Source: Flavobacteriales bacterium
GTDB lineage: Bacteria; Bacteroidota; Bacteroidia; Flavobacteriales_D; Crocinitomicaceae
Assembly: GCA_009885545.1 (NCBI GenBank)
Contig: VFKM01000012.1
Span: 87,667-151,666, forward strand
Length of the DNA stretch: 64,000 nt
Direction: 5' to 3'
Shown here: positions 55,185-64,000 of the stretch, piece by piece
Position numbering within the stretch: the first letter of the stretch is position 1
Layout of the letters: every line of letters begins with the position of its first letter
Position numbers and translations under genes: made by a program
Notes under the pieces: model-generated
Seen by the model: the letters and a program-made list of their open reading frames with translations, nothing else
Told to the model about the DNA's origin: nothing
Database searches by the model: none

Positions 55185-56759
55185 CTACTCACTGTCTGAC
55201 GACATTAATTTAATATTATTAATTTTCTCCAACCAAGCATTTGGTTCATTATTTAAGAATGAACCGATTACTTCAAAAACTGAATCATTACCGAATCCGC
55301 CTACGTTCAATACATCCTTTTGTGTATTTGTTTGAGTTGTGACTCCTGCTGCTAGATCCACAAGAACAAGTTTTGCTTTTCGATTGCGTTTTTTGAATGC
55401 AGCCCATTCGTTAGCTAATCCTGTTCCTTGAACAAAGTAACGACCATTTGCCCAGCTTTCATTATCTGACAAAATAATGACAGATTCGCCAATTGCTTTT
55501 TGTTGGTTTAAAACCATTAACATTGCTGAACAATCGGTTCCTCCACCATTCGCCCCAATTCGATTTGTATTAGTCATGACAGTGTCACGAGGATTTAATG
55601 TTAGTTTTTCTGCTCTCGTATCAAATCTATAAACATCACAATCCTTTGATGATCTCAGGAAGGATGCAGCCATTAGGGCAGCTACTTCATTACAAGAAAC
55701 CTTACTGGTTGCTGTTCCTCTATTTCCTGTAACCGATGCTGTCATAGAAGCAGAACAATCTACACCAATAAAGGTTTTTCCTTTTAGTTCTGGAACATTC
55801 TCTGTTGCAACCTCCATAGCATCTTGCAATGCATTTTTAATTGGCATTGGAAGAGAATCATCAGTATTCTTATATGCCGTAAATAATTGATATGGAAATA
55901 CTTTTACCTTTTTAATAGTATCTCTATCTGAGAGTCTCTTCGCAATCATATTCACCATGTTTGGATTTTTTAAGACATCATGGCGCATGAATGTATTAAG
56001 ATTCATTCTTGTCATATGCCAAGGAGCAGTTTTTGCAATTTCTGTCCATTCCTCGGAAGATAGATCAAGAGCAGTCAACATTTGGAAAGGAACATTTGGG
56101 ACTTTTCTTGTTCCTTTTGATGCCTTTTTGAATGTTTCAAATTCTTGAACCACTTGTGGCAACTTTTCAAAAGCCACTTCTCTTCCAAGAAGATAAGCGT
56201 AAAAAGCTTCTCTTGCCTGTGTTGGTGGTTTTGGATGGACCATTTTAATAACATCAACCAAAGTTGGATCATTTCCAACTGAATCCTCAAGAAGTTGGGT
56301 ATCTGTTCTGTAGTTAAGAAAACTTTGGATCATTTTCTTTGCAGAAGATCCAAATGATTTTTTCCCTGTAACACCTGAACGGACTGCTTGGCAGAAATTC
56401 CTTAAAGTTTTTCCATTTCTTACAACCCTTGGGAAAACTGCCTTAAAGAGTTTGTTATCTCTTCCCATGAGAGTTGCCAGAAGCAACGCAGAAGAATCCT
56501 TCATAAAGGCAAATTCAAAAGAATAAATAGTCAACTTTGCATGAAACAAAGGACTAACTTCTTGTACAAGACGCAATACATCCTCTAAAGTTTCTTCTCC
56601 AGAAGAATAATAAGTTCCATTAAAGGTTCCTGTGCAAGCTAGTTGAGCAAGAGCCTTCTCGGAGGAAAGTTTGTAAGCTACTCCACCAGCTTTATTAGAG
56701 GTATTGGTTGACTTTACTAAATGCTTTGAGGACAATGATTTGAAAATATCTTTATTCAT
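55185..56759 (-). CDS. rsr: TROVE-vWA (Ro60/Rsr-like) RNA-binding protein
   Basis: NKAGGVAYKLSSEKALAQLACTGTFNGTYY; MKDSSALLLATLMG; HPKPPTQAREA; MIDAS VDCSASMT; GGGTDC; SDNESWAN. Confidence 0.88.
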   Translation of the reverse strand: MNKDIFKSLSSKHLVKSTNTSNKAGGVAYKLSSEKALAQLACTGTFNGTYYSSGEETLEDVLRLVQEVSPLFHAKLTIYSFEFAFMKDSSALLLATLMGRDNKLFKAVFPRVVRNGKTLRNFCQAVRSGVTGKKSFGSSAKKMIQSFLNYRTDTQLLEDSVGNDPTLVDVIKMVHPKPPTQAREAFYAYLLGREVAFEKLPQVVQEFETFKKASKGTRKVPNVPFQMLTALDLSSEEWTEIAKTAPWHMTRMNLNTFMRHDVLKNPNMVNMIAKRLSDRDTIKKVKVFPYQLFTAYKNTDDSLPMPIKNALQDAMEVATENVPELKGKTFIGVDCSASMTASVTGNRGTATSKVSCNEVAALMAASFLRSSKDCDVYRFDTRAEKLTLNPRDTVMTNTNRIGANGGGTDCSAMLMVLNQQKAIGESVIILSDNESWANGRYFVQGTGLANEWAAFKKRNRKAKLVLVDLAAGVTTQTNTQKDVLNVGGFGNDSVFEVIGSFLNNEPNAWLEKINNIKLMSSDSE

Positions 56760-56860
56760 TTTATTTATTCCTTAATATTGAAGAAGGATCGTATCATAAA
56801 CCGACAAAGAGTTGCAACCAATTAATGATCACAACTCCTTTGTCAAATGTTTCCGATGAA

Positions 56861-58180
56861 TTATTTTCCGCGCTTTTTAGGTGCTGGAGTAGAAGGGACA
56901 GTTTCTGGTTCAACTTCCTTTTTTTCTTTTGTCATAGTAGGAAGAATTCTGATAAGATATTCCTTCAAAAGTGGATGAATTGCCACAATGTTTTCCTGAA
57001 TTTGTGACGCAGCCTGGAATACTGCTGTTGCTGGTTCCGCTGGAGCTTCTTTGATAAAAGCTACCAAGTTCAGAATCTGTGGTTTTGTCATTGTTGTCTT
57101 GGACACAACATCTCCCACAAGTTGGGAGAGTTCAACATATTTCACATTTTTCTTTTCTGGTGTATCACAAAAGCTTTCAAGGCGCTTTTTTGCTTTTGGC
57201 CAATCAGTGAGGACATCCTTCGCTGTAATATCATTTAATCTATTCTTGGCAAAATCCCAAAACTTGTTTCCAGCCGCAAACCCTACCATTGATGCTGCCA
57301 TCCAAAGAAATGTCTTTTCTTCTGGATTTGAATACAAACCTGCATAGCGTAATTCTGCGTCCAGGTTTCCCCAAGCTCTTCTATCTGGGTATTTTGTATT
57401 TGGCTCATGAACTCCTTGGAAATCTAAAAGTTTATCGTTGTGTTCATTTGAGCGAATGAACTCAACAAGACAAGGATCGCAATTATCTTTTGCCCATTCA
57501 AGCCAATCTCCTACTGATGGTTCAAGATCAATGATTGCATATCTGCTGATTGCAGCAGGATCCATTGATGTAACATCAAACTGATCTCCAATGTTACAAG
57601 CAATATACATCCTTGTACCTTCATGAAGGGACATTCCATAAAATGCTTTTGAGTCAGCAAGCTGGAATGTTGCCTGTTCTACTCCCTTGATTGCTCTGTT
57701 AAGTTCATCTAAAAACAAAGCACAAGGAAATCTACAAGTTAAAGTAAGCCAAGCACACTGCTTGAAAATAGTTCCATGTTCTGAATCAAATGGAAGACCG
57801 ACAATATCTCCCTCGGTCATCTGCGAGAGACGCCTCTCTACAACAGGTAATCCCATATCATGGTGCCAAGTGCCATGAGGCATATGTTTTGTTGGAGTGT
57901 ACCCAAAATACTTCTCATTAGAGGCATTCTTAAGCCAAAACTTATCTAGAGCTTTTACAACCGAGGATTCTGCAACTAATGCTTGTGTGGCCTTGCCACA
58001 GAAAGCATAATCCTTGTATTCGTCCACAGGAATCTTTTCCGCAACTTGATAGATACCCTGACTTTTTCCAATACCTGGCCTTCCTCTAACCATTACGGCT
58101 CTGTTGGCGCTAAATGCACAGAGTAGTTTTTGGAAATTGCCCATGTTCATGTTAAATTCATTCGCCATTTTTTGTCTCAA
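56861..58180 (-). CDS. MoxR-family AAA+ ATPase
   Basis: VRGRPGIGKSQ Walker A; ALFLDELNRA Walker B. Confidence 0.82.
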   Translation of the reverse strand: MRQKMANEFNMNMGNFQKLLCAFSANRAVMVRGRPGIGKSQGIYQVAEKIPVDEYKDYAFCGKATQALVAESSVVKALDKFWLKNASNEKYFGYTPTKHMPHGTWHHDMGLPVVERRLSQMTEGDIVGLPFDSEHGTIFKQCAWLTLTCRFPCALFLDELNRAIKGVEQATFQLADSKAFYGMSLHEGTRMYIACNIGDQFDVTSMDPAAISRYAIIDLEPSVGDWLEWAKDNCDPCLVEFIRSNEHNDKLLDFQGVHEPNTKYPDRRAWGNLDAELRYAGLYSNPEEKTFLWMAASMVGFAAGNKFWDFAKNRLNDITAKDVLTDWPKAKKRLESFCDTPEKKNVKYVELSQLVGDVVSKTTMTKPQILNLVAFIKEAPAEPATAVFQAASQIQENIVAIHPLLKEYLIRILPTMTKEKKEVEPETVPSTPAPKKRGK

Positions 58181-58335
58181 CTTTCGACACAGACCTTAGC
58201 ATCCCAGAACCAATAATCCAAGCAATAACTAGAACCTTGTTTTCAAGCAAAATACATTTAAAATATGAGGACTATTTTTCAAATAGCAATATTGCTTGAA
58301 TCTTCACAGATATTTAAGGTATAGTCGAAAACACT

Positions 58336-59649
58336 ATGACAGCCAAAAAAACAAAAGGTATCAATGTACGTCACGAGCCAGACCCGACTCTTCCCGCTCA
58401 AGCATATAATTTTGATCAAAATTATATTGATATTTTATTCAAAGAGCCATTTCTTGGCTCGGTTTCAATTGAAATCACCAAGAAACCAGATTGGCAGTGC
58501 GATACAGCGTATGTAGGAGTCAACATCGAAACCATGAGTATCATCATGGGGTATAATCCAGATTTCATGCTTCAACAATCTCCAGAAAAGCGTGGAGGTC
58601 TTATTAGACATGAACTTTATCATGTTGTACTAAAACATATTTTAGATCGAGCACCTACAAATAAAACTTACAGAATGATCCATAATCTCGCTGCTGATCT
58701 CGCAATTAATTCTATAATTGGAGAAGAGAATCTGCCGGATTGTGGAATCATCCCAGGAAAAAGACCAAAACATTGCGAGGATGAAGACCTTGCAAACCTT
58801 ATTGAAAGCTTTCCACTGAATGAATCACTTGAATGGTATTTTGAAAGATTGCTTTCTTACGCAAAAGGAAAATCAGATGGAGAAGGTGATGCAGAATATA
58901 CTCTTCAAATAGGAAATGAAGATGGAGAAACAATGGATGGGCATGGTAACTGGGGTGATATTCCTGATGAAATCAAGGATATTGTTGCGGGTAAAATGGA
59001 AAACTCTTTGAGAAAAGCTGCTAATAGAGCGCAAAATAACTCATGGGGTTCTGTTCCTTCTCATATGCAGGCAGCAATTTTAGCTTCTTTAAAGAGAGAA
59101 GTTGATTGGAGAGCTGTTTTAAGAATGTTTCTTGGTCGATGCAGAAGCACAGAAAGAGATTCTACAATCAAAAAAATCAACAAGAAGATGCCATACAAAT
59201 TCCCTGGCGTTAAGAGACACAATCATGCAAGACTTTTATTTGCAGTTGATCAATCTGGTTCTATGAGTGATGAGGATGTACAGCTTTGTCTATCAGAAGC
59301 TTTTTCTTGCTCTCAAGAGGGAGAAATTGATGTTGTTAATTTTGACTGTTCAGTTGATGTAGATTCTCTGAAATCTGTTAAAAAAGGAAAAACATTTCCT
59401 TGGGTAAGAACTAGGTGTGGTGGTACGAATTTTGATTCAGTTCGTGAATTTGTATCAAACCATAAAAACAAAGGACGCTGGGATGGATTAGTAATTTTAA
59501 CAGATGGTTATGCTCCAACTATGGCAGCAGCACCAAGATTGAGAGTCCTTTGGTTAATAACTCCATCTGGAACCATGGAAGCTATTCGACCAAATGACTT
59601 AGTTATTAAAATGAATTCAGGAAAAAAATTACCATCATTACATGGATAA
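58336..59649 (+). CDS. vWA-like domain metallopeptidase (DUF2201-like)
   Basis: IRHELYHVVLKH (HExxH) and FAVDQSGSMSDEDV MIDAS-like. Confidence 0.82.
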   Translation: MTAKKTKGINVRHEPDPTLPAQAYNFDQNYIDILFKEPFLGSVSIEITKKPDWQCDTAYVGVNIETMSIIMGYNPDFMLQQSPEKRGGLIRHELYHVVLKHILDRAPTNKTYRMIHNLAADLAINSIIGEENLPDCGIIPGKRPKHCEDEDLANLIESFPLNESLEWYFERLLSYAKGKSDGEGDAEYTLQIGNEDGETMDGHGNWGDIPDEIKDIVAGKMENSLRKAANRAQNNSWGSVPSHMQAAILASLKREVDWRAVLRMFLGRCRSTERDSTIKKINKKMPYKFPGVKRHNHARLLFAVDQSGSMSDEDVQLCLSEAFSCSQEGEIDVVNFDCSVDVDSLKSVKKGKTFPWVRTRCGGTNFDSVREFVSNHKNKGRWDGLVILTDGYAPTMAAAPRLRVLWLITPSGTMEAIRPNDLVIKMNSGKKLPSLHG

Positions 59650-59656
59650 CATTTTA

Positions 59657-60109
59657 CTAAAACAAATTTTCTACAATCAATCCTCGTTTGATTGCGATTT
59701 CTCTACAATGAACCGAACCACCAGTTATTTCATTTGGATCAATATAAGAAATTAACATTTCTGAGTTGTCCACAATCCATTCATTTCTTTTAAAATTCAT
59801 CCATGTTTGGTACTCTCCTTCACATACAACTACAATTTCTTTAGCTTTTTCTAAAAGAGTTATATACCGACTCTGACCATCTCTATTCCATCTGGTTGCT
59901 TGATTGATATGTGGAACTGCTGCGATCAATTCAATATTGTTTTCAATGCATACCTCTGCAACCAATGTATCAAACCCTATAGCCATTCCACTTATCACGC
60001 ACTCAGGACCAAAAGATAATAGCATCTCTTTAATTTTTAATTTGATCTGTTCTTCTGGATGCTTCAAGGCTCTATGACCAGTTACACCAATTGTTTTATA
60101 TTTTGTCAT
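59657..60109 (-). CDS. SLOG-superfamily (YpsA/DUF1273-like) protein
   Basis: IGVTGHRAL..VISGMAIGFDTLVAEVCIENNIELIAAVP. Confidence 0.7.
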   Translation of the reverse strand: MTKYKTIGVTGHRALKHPEEQIKLKIKEMLLSFGPECVISGMAIGFDTLVAEVCIENNIELIAAVPHINQATRWNRDGQSRYITLLEKAKEIVVVCEGEYQTWMNFKRNEWIVDNSEMLISYIDPNEITGGSVHCREIAIKRGLIVENLF

Positions 60110-60756
60110 AGAATCAATTCTATCTAATTTTCTTTTCCCTCAAACCACAATAGAGGCACAGGCACCTCTCCTCTAGTACACATTCTAAAATGCATAGCAG
60201 GCTCAACAGCCGCTTCAAAACATTTTTATGACCTTGTGACCATCATTCAAGTTTGAATTCATTTAAAAGGCTCCTGTGAGGTTTATTAAACCTTATAATG
60301 AATAGAAGCTATTCTATCTGTTAAGATAGGATTTTGGATATCCAACACATTATATGGAGGCGTACCACAAAAGGGAGCCCAGTTACCATATAGTTCAGTT
60401 GCACCTTTGGTGCAACTGCGAAAATATTGATTTGGTTCTTTTTTGAACAGTCAATACAGACAGCAGTGAATAGTTTAAAACTGATTTGTAAAATCTAAAC
60501 AATCATTCAAAACATTTATAATCATTAACTTTCCTGGTCACGCTACCTGACGGTAGTTCGGCTGTCTAAAGACTTTATCCACTTACTGTTGACCTTTTGC
60601 GGAGTATTTGATTTTCAGTTTTGTTTGAGCGTCTAGCTCTCACGTTGCTTAAATATATCATTAGAACTGATTCTTTCAAATTTTTAATATCAATAGAATT
60701 AATTCTAAATTTTATCAAATCCATTAAACAGATTCTATCCTTTAAATAAAGGTAAA
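60110..60756. other. Long divergent intergenic region rich in hairpins
   Basis: No convincing ORF; CAGTTGCACC TTT GGTGCAACTG, AGGTTT ATT AAACCT, CTACC TGAC GGTAG hairpins. Confidence 0.6.
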
Positions 60757-61032
60757 TTGGCAATGAAGATTCATCCCCATATTAAACATTATGTCCGCTC
60801 TGTTCTGTTAGCAGACTCTAAATCCAAAGATGACAAATGGAAAGAGATCGTAGTAAAAGAATTAGAAGAAAAATTATTTGCTAATATTCCTACCACAATA
60901 ACAATTGAATCATATCAAAAGTCAGTGGATACTGTTGTTAAAGAATTTGAAGATAATGATATGAAAAATTTCCTTAATCAAATCAAAATAGCATTCAAAC
61001 AAATCCCGTTAAATCTTCTTAAAAATGCATGA
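60757..61032 (+). CDS. Hypothetical protein
   Basis: 91 aa ORF overlapping deformylase start. Confidence 0.5.
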   Translation: MAMKIHPHIKHYVRSVLLADSKSKDDKWKEIVVKELEEKLFANIPTTITIESYQKSVDTVVKEFEDNDMKNFLNQIKIAFKQIPLNLLKNA

Positions 61033-61553
61033 AATTCTATATTGAAAATATCCCAAATCATATTTGGAATTCATCCAATAAAGTCCTGCTGGCAAAAGAT
61101 ATAAAACCAGCCACAGAAACCATTATAACAATATCAAATGAATTAATTGATAATATCTGGCTTTTGATAAAACTTGGATTAGAAAATGATGGAATCGGAT
61201 TCGCAGCCACACAGACAGGAATTCAGAAAAAACTATTTGTAATAGAGGATCCAACAGATTTATCTAATCCTTGCTGGATCCCTTATATTAATCCTTCTTA
61301 TTATAGACTTAATAGCGAAATGGATTGTTGTTTAGAAGGATGCTTATCAGTTCCTGATGCTCAAATATCTGTATCGCGTCCTAAAAACATCGTCGGTCAA
61401 TGGAAAGGAATAACTTCTTCATCAACCAACAATCCTATTTCATTAAAACATAAAAGAGAGAAACTGAATCCTTTGTTTGGCAGATGCTTTCAACATGAAC
61501 ACGATCATTTAATGGGCATTAGCATTCTAGATAAATCTATTATTCAACCGTAA
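61029..61553 (+). CDS. def: Peptide deformylase
   Basis: GIGFAATQTG, EGCLSVPD, QHEHDHLMG. Confidence 0.88.
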   Translation: MKFYIENIPNHIWNSSNKVLLAKDIKPATETIITISNELIDNIWLLIKLGLENDGIGFAATQTGIQKKLFVIEDPTDLSNPCWIPYINPSYYRLNSEMDCCLEGCLSVPDAQISVSRPKNIVGQWKGITSSSTNNPISLKHKREKLNPLFGRCFQHEHDHLMGISILDKSIIQP

Positions 61554-61905
61554 TTTTTCTTGCTGGTTTTGATTCTAGTTTTTTGAATCGAACCACCAAA
61601 AGACCATCCTTGCATGAAGCTTTAATATCATCCAAATTAAAGATCTCAGCGTCAACTAAAACACTTTCTTTAAACTTAGATTCACTTTTTATTCCTTTAA
61701 TTTGTAAAAAGTTTTTCTTGTTTTCTGAGACAAGTTCTATGGAAATATTATCTTTTGACCAACCAGGAACCTTTAATTTATAAAAATATTCATTTTCATT
61801 ATCTGTCTTTTGTTTTATAACTCGCATAATCCAATCATCATTCAAAAATCTTCTCGCTATTAAAAAATCTCTTTCTCGATTTATAAAATCTTCACCTAAC
61901 CACAT
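61540..61905 (-). CDS. Hsp20/alpha-crystallin small heat shock protein
   Basis: LKVPGWSKDNISIELV..ASCKDGLLVVRFKK. Confidence 0.8.
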   Translation of the reverse strand: MWLGEDFINRERDFLIARRFLNDDWIMRVIKQKTDNENEYFYKLKVPGWSKDNISIELVSENKKNFLQIKGIKSESKFKESVLVDAEIFNLDDIKASCKDGLLVVRFKKLESKPARKITVE

Positions 61906-62012
61906 ATTTAATTTCCTTGTTTCTCGAGCCTTTGCTCGCCATCACCTATCTTAATCACTCTATCACAGAAGTCAAGAACAATAGTTACTTTTATCGAAAG
62001 GTAACATTTTCC

Positions 62013-62684
62013 ATGTCAACAACAACTGATTCATCTTATAAAACACCAGAAATAGTTCAAGCCTATTTTGATGAAATCGTCAAACCATACGCTCCAAAAG
62101 TGAAAATAGAACTCAAAAAAAATTCTAATCTTATGAAAACAATAGGTTGGATCTTCAAAACATTAAAATTTAATCCATTGTTCATGGAAAGATATTTTAC
62201 TACCATCGGCCAAACAATCTATATACCAGAAACAGCCAAAACAATGGATGATAATCATCTGCTGCAAATTGTGATACATGAATGCCTGCATATGTTTGAT
62301 GAAAATAGGCTATCGAAACCATTATATGTTTTTCTTTATATGAGCCCACAAATATTAGCATTGTTTGCATTGTTTGCTTTCTTTAGTAATTGGTTTCTTC
62401 TATGTCTTCTATTTCTTTTGCCTATTCCTTCTCCAGGAAGATTCTGGCTAGAACTAAGAGCATACAGAGTCTCTGTACTTTATACAAAACATATGCAAGG
62501 CAATAAAGATGATATCCTGAATTTAACTCATGGTTGGATCGTAGAACAATTATCAAAGAAGTTTTATTACTTTTGCTGGCCATTCAAATCACACATTATT
62601 GCATGCCTGAAAGATGAATCCTTTCTTGCAAAACCAGAGTATGTTAAAATGAAAGAATTCTTAACTAAACATAATATATCCTAA
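62013..62684 (+). CDS. Membrane-associated putative zinc metallopeptidase
   Basis: VIHECLHMFD (HExxH), TM segments, ELRAYR; start likely 62013. Confidence 0.55.
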   Translation: MSTTTDSSYKTPEIVQAYFDEIVKPYAPKVKIELKKNSNLMKTIGWIFKTLKFNPLFMERYFTTIGQTIYIPETAKTMDDNHLLQIVIHECLHMFDENRLSKPLYVFLYMSPQILALFALFAFFSNWFLLCLLFLLPIPSPGRFWLELRAYRVSVLYTKHMQGNKDDILNLTHGWIVEQLSKKFYYFCWPFKSHIIACLKDESFLAKPEYVKMKEFLTKHNIS

Positions 62685-62685
62685 T

Positions 62686-63654
62686 ATGATTAAATTTCCT
62701 AAAAACTATAAACTTATCAAAGAAGCAACAGATCCATTGGCTCCTCCAGTTGATGCCACAATACCAGATTCTGGAGCTCCAACAACAGATCCAGGAACCG
62801 GAATCGAACCACCAGCTGGAGACCCCTCTTTAGATTCATTAGGAGCTCTACCGGGAAGCTCCCCAGAAATGGGTGGAGATTCGGGCATGCCAGGAACAGA
62901 GGCGACAGATGGGGCTCCTGGTGGATTAGATGCAGCAGGTTCCATTTTACCATCTGGTGGTGGAGGAGGTGGTGGTGGTGGAGGAGCTGGATTTACCGGA
63001 GGAGAATCTGGCGGTGGAGAAGAACCAACAGAGGATGAAAAGCCAGAAAATAAAGGATTGTTAGATATTGAGGATCCAGTAAAAGCTGCAAAAGAAACAA
63101 TGCAGTTTACGACTAATATCCCCGAAATACTTAAAGTTATTAAAGCTAGTATGGAGAATGATGACAACGCAAAAATAAAAATACAAGATGTAATTAAAAA
63201 ACTAAAAACAGAAAAAAATCATACATTACATCTTGTAGCAAGAAGACTTGAATTGTTTATGTCCCCATTACTAGAAGGAAAAAGAAATATGAAACAAAAA
63301 ATTCCATCGAAAACAGAGATTCTAAAAGAATATATCAAAGAAGAAATTAAATTAGAAACAGCTCGACAACTGAATGAAAATTCACACTTCACAGCTGAAA
63401 GAAACCTAGAAGATCTAGCTGTAAAAACTATAAGAGATTTTGAAAAACATCTCTTATCAGAACTTGGACTACAGCCATTAGATGAAATGAACCCTGATTC
63501 TCAAGAACATTATAAACAAATTGTTGATCAAATAACAATAATATTCAAAACAGCCATAAAAGAAAGAGTAAAGTTATTTGCATCTCTTCCAAAACTAAAT
63601 GATGTATCTTCCGATAAGAAATCAGATTCATCCATCCAATCACAACAACAATAA
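62686..63654 (+). CDS. Gly/Pro-linker protein, probably structural
   Basis: PSGGGGGGGGGGAGFTGGESGGGEE linker, helical C-terminus. Confidence 0.5.
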   Translation: MIKFPKNYKLIKEATDPLAPPVDATIPDSGAPTTDPGTGIEPPAGDPSLDSLGALPGSSPEMGGDSGMPGTEATDGAPGGLDAAGSILPSGGGGGGGGGGAGFTGGESGGGEEPTEDEKPENKGLLDIEDPVKAAKETMQFTTNIPEILKVIKASMENDDNAKIKIQDVIKKLKTEKNHTLHLVARRLELFMSPLLEGKRNMKQKIPSKTEILKEYIKEEIKLETARQLNENSHFTAERNLEDLAVKTIRDFEKHLLSELGLQPLDEMNPDSQEHYKQIVDQITIIFKTAIKERVKLFASLPKLNDVSSDKKSDSSIQSQQQ

Positions 63655-63751
63655 ATTCTTTTCATTTAATAATTCTAATACAATCTAATACATACTACCC
63701 AAGGAATCCTAAAATATCCATCACAGGATCTTCCAAAAGGTAAAATACAAT

Positions 63752-64000
63752 ATGTCAGAAGAAACAACAGACGAAAGAGAAACAAGAAATTCAGTCTTCT
63801 CTGGTCAACAACAACATTCACAACTCCCACAATCTCGCCCACCATCAGAACTTGATATCGATCTTCCAGCTGCTGGAATCCCTCTTCCATCACTAGGAAA
63901 AATCTATGACAAAGAACCACTAAAAGATTGTCAAGAACTAGAAATCAAAGCAATGACAGCCCAAGAAGAAGATATTCTCCTTAATAGAAACTTCATTCGT
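63752..64000 (+). CDS. T4 gp26-like baseplate protein, truncated by window edge
   Basis: IDLPAAGIPLPSLGKIYDKEPLKDCQELEIKAMTAQEEDILLNRNFIR. Confidence 0.65.
   Translation, partial: MSEETTDERETRNSVFSGQQQHSQLPQSRPPSELDIDLPAAGIPLPSLGKIYDKEPLKDCQELEIKAMTAQEEDILLNRNFIR

Noticed and set aside
62706-63167. Minus-strand 153-aa proline-rich ORF
   Set aside because: Antisense mirror of the Gly/Pro-rich coding region 62686..63654; low complexity
1-64000. Alternative genetic code (stop reassignment)
   Set aside because: Long ORFs end cleanly at TAA, TGA and TAG; the only in-frame stop cases are the prfB site and one interrupted gene
1-64000. CRISPR array
   Set aside because: No regularly spaced repeats; the repeats found are tRNA-associated structured elements

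Overview
The window looks like part of a large, AT-rich tailed-phage (jumbo/T4-like) genome. It is inferred from sequence only; no database was searched. Most genes are on the minus strand (about 1.2-58 kb), with plus-strand blocks at both ends. Recognisable genes: macro domain, AAA+ (BCS1-like), Nudix, DEDDh exonuclease, HD phosphohydrolase, Fe/Mn-SOD-like protein, family-C DNA polymerase (PolIII alpha), HNH, GIY-YIG and LAGLIDADG nuclease genes or remnants, Pnkp, nucleotidyltransferase, SprT-like protease, RF2, SWIM-DNA ligase, Ro/TROVE, MoxR ATPase, vWA-metallopeptidase, SLOG protein, peptide deformylase, Hsp20 and a T4 gp26-like baseplate protein (truncated at the right edge). The main points are: (1) the phage RF2 gene carries the full bacterial-style +1 programmed frameshift site (CTT TGA C preceded by GGAG), and I rebuilt the missing N-terminus from it; (2) about 35 small paralogous 'x-x-G-D/S-L' proteins are scattered through the window; (3) a minus-strand array of about 29 tRNA or tRNA-like genes (41-54 kb) has unusual T-loops (A54/U58 swaps, G55), odd anticodon loops, a D-loop insertion, and interspersed structured repeats; (4) a Ro60-like TROVE-vWA gene and a MoxR/vWA-metallopeptidase pair lie directly next to that array.
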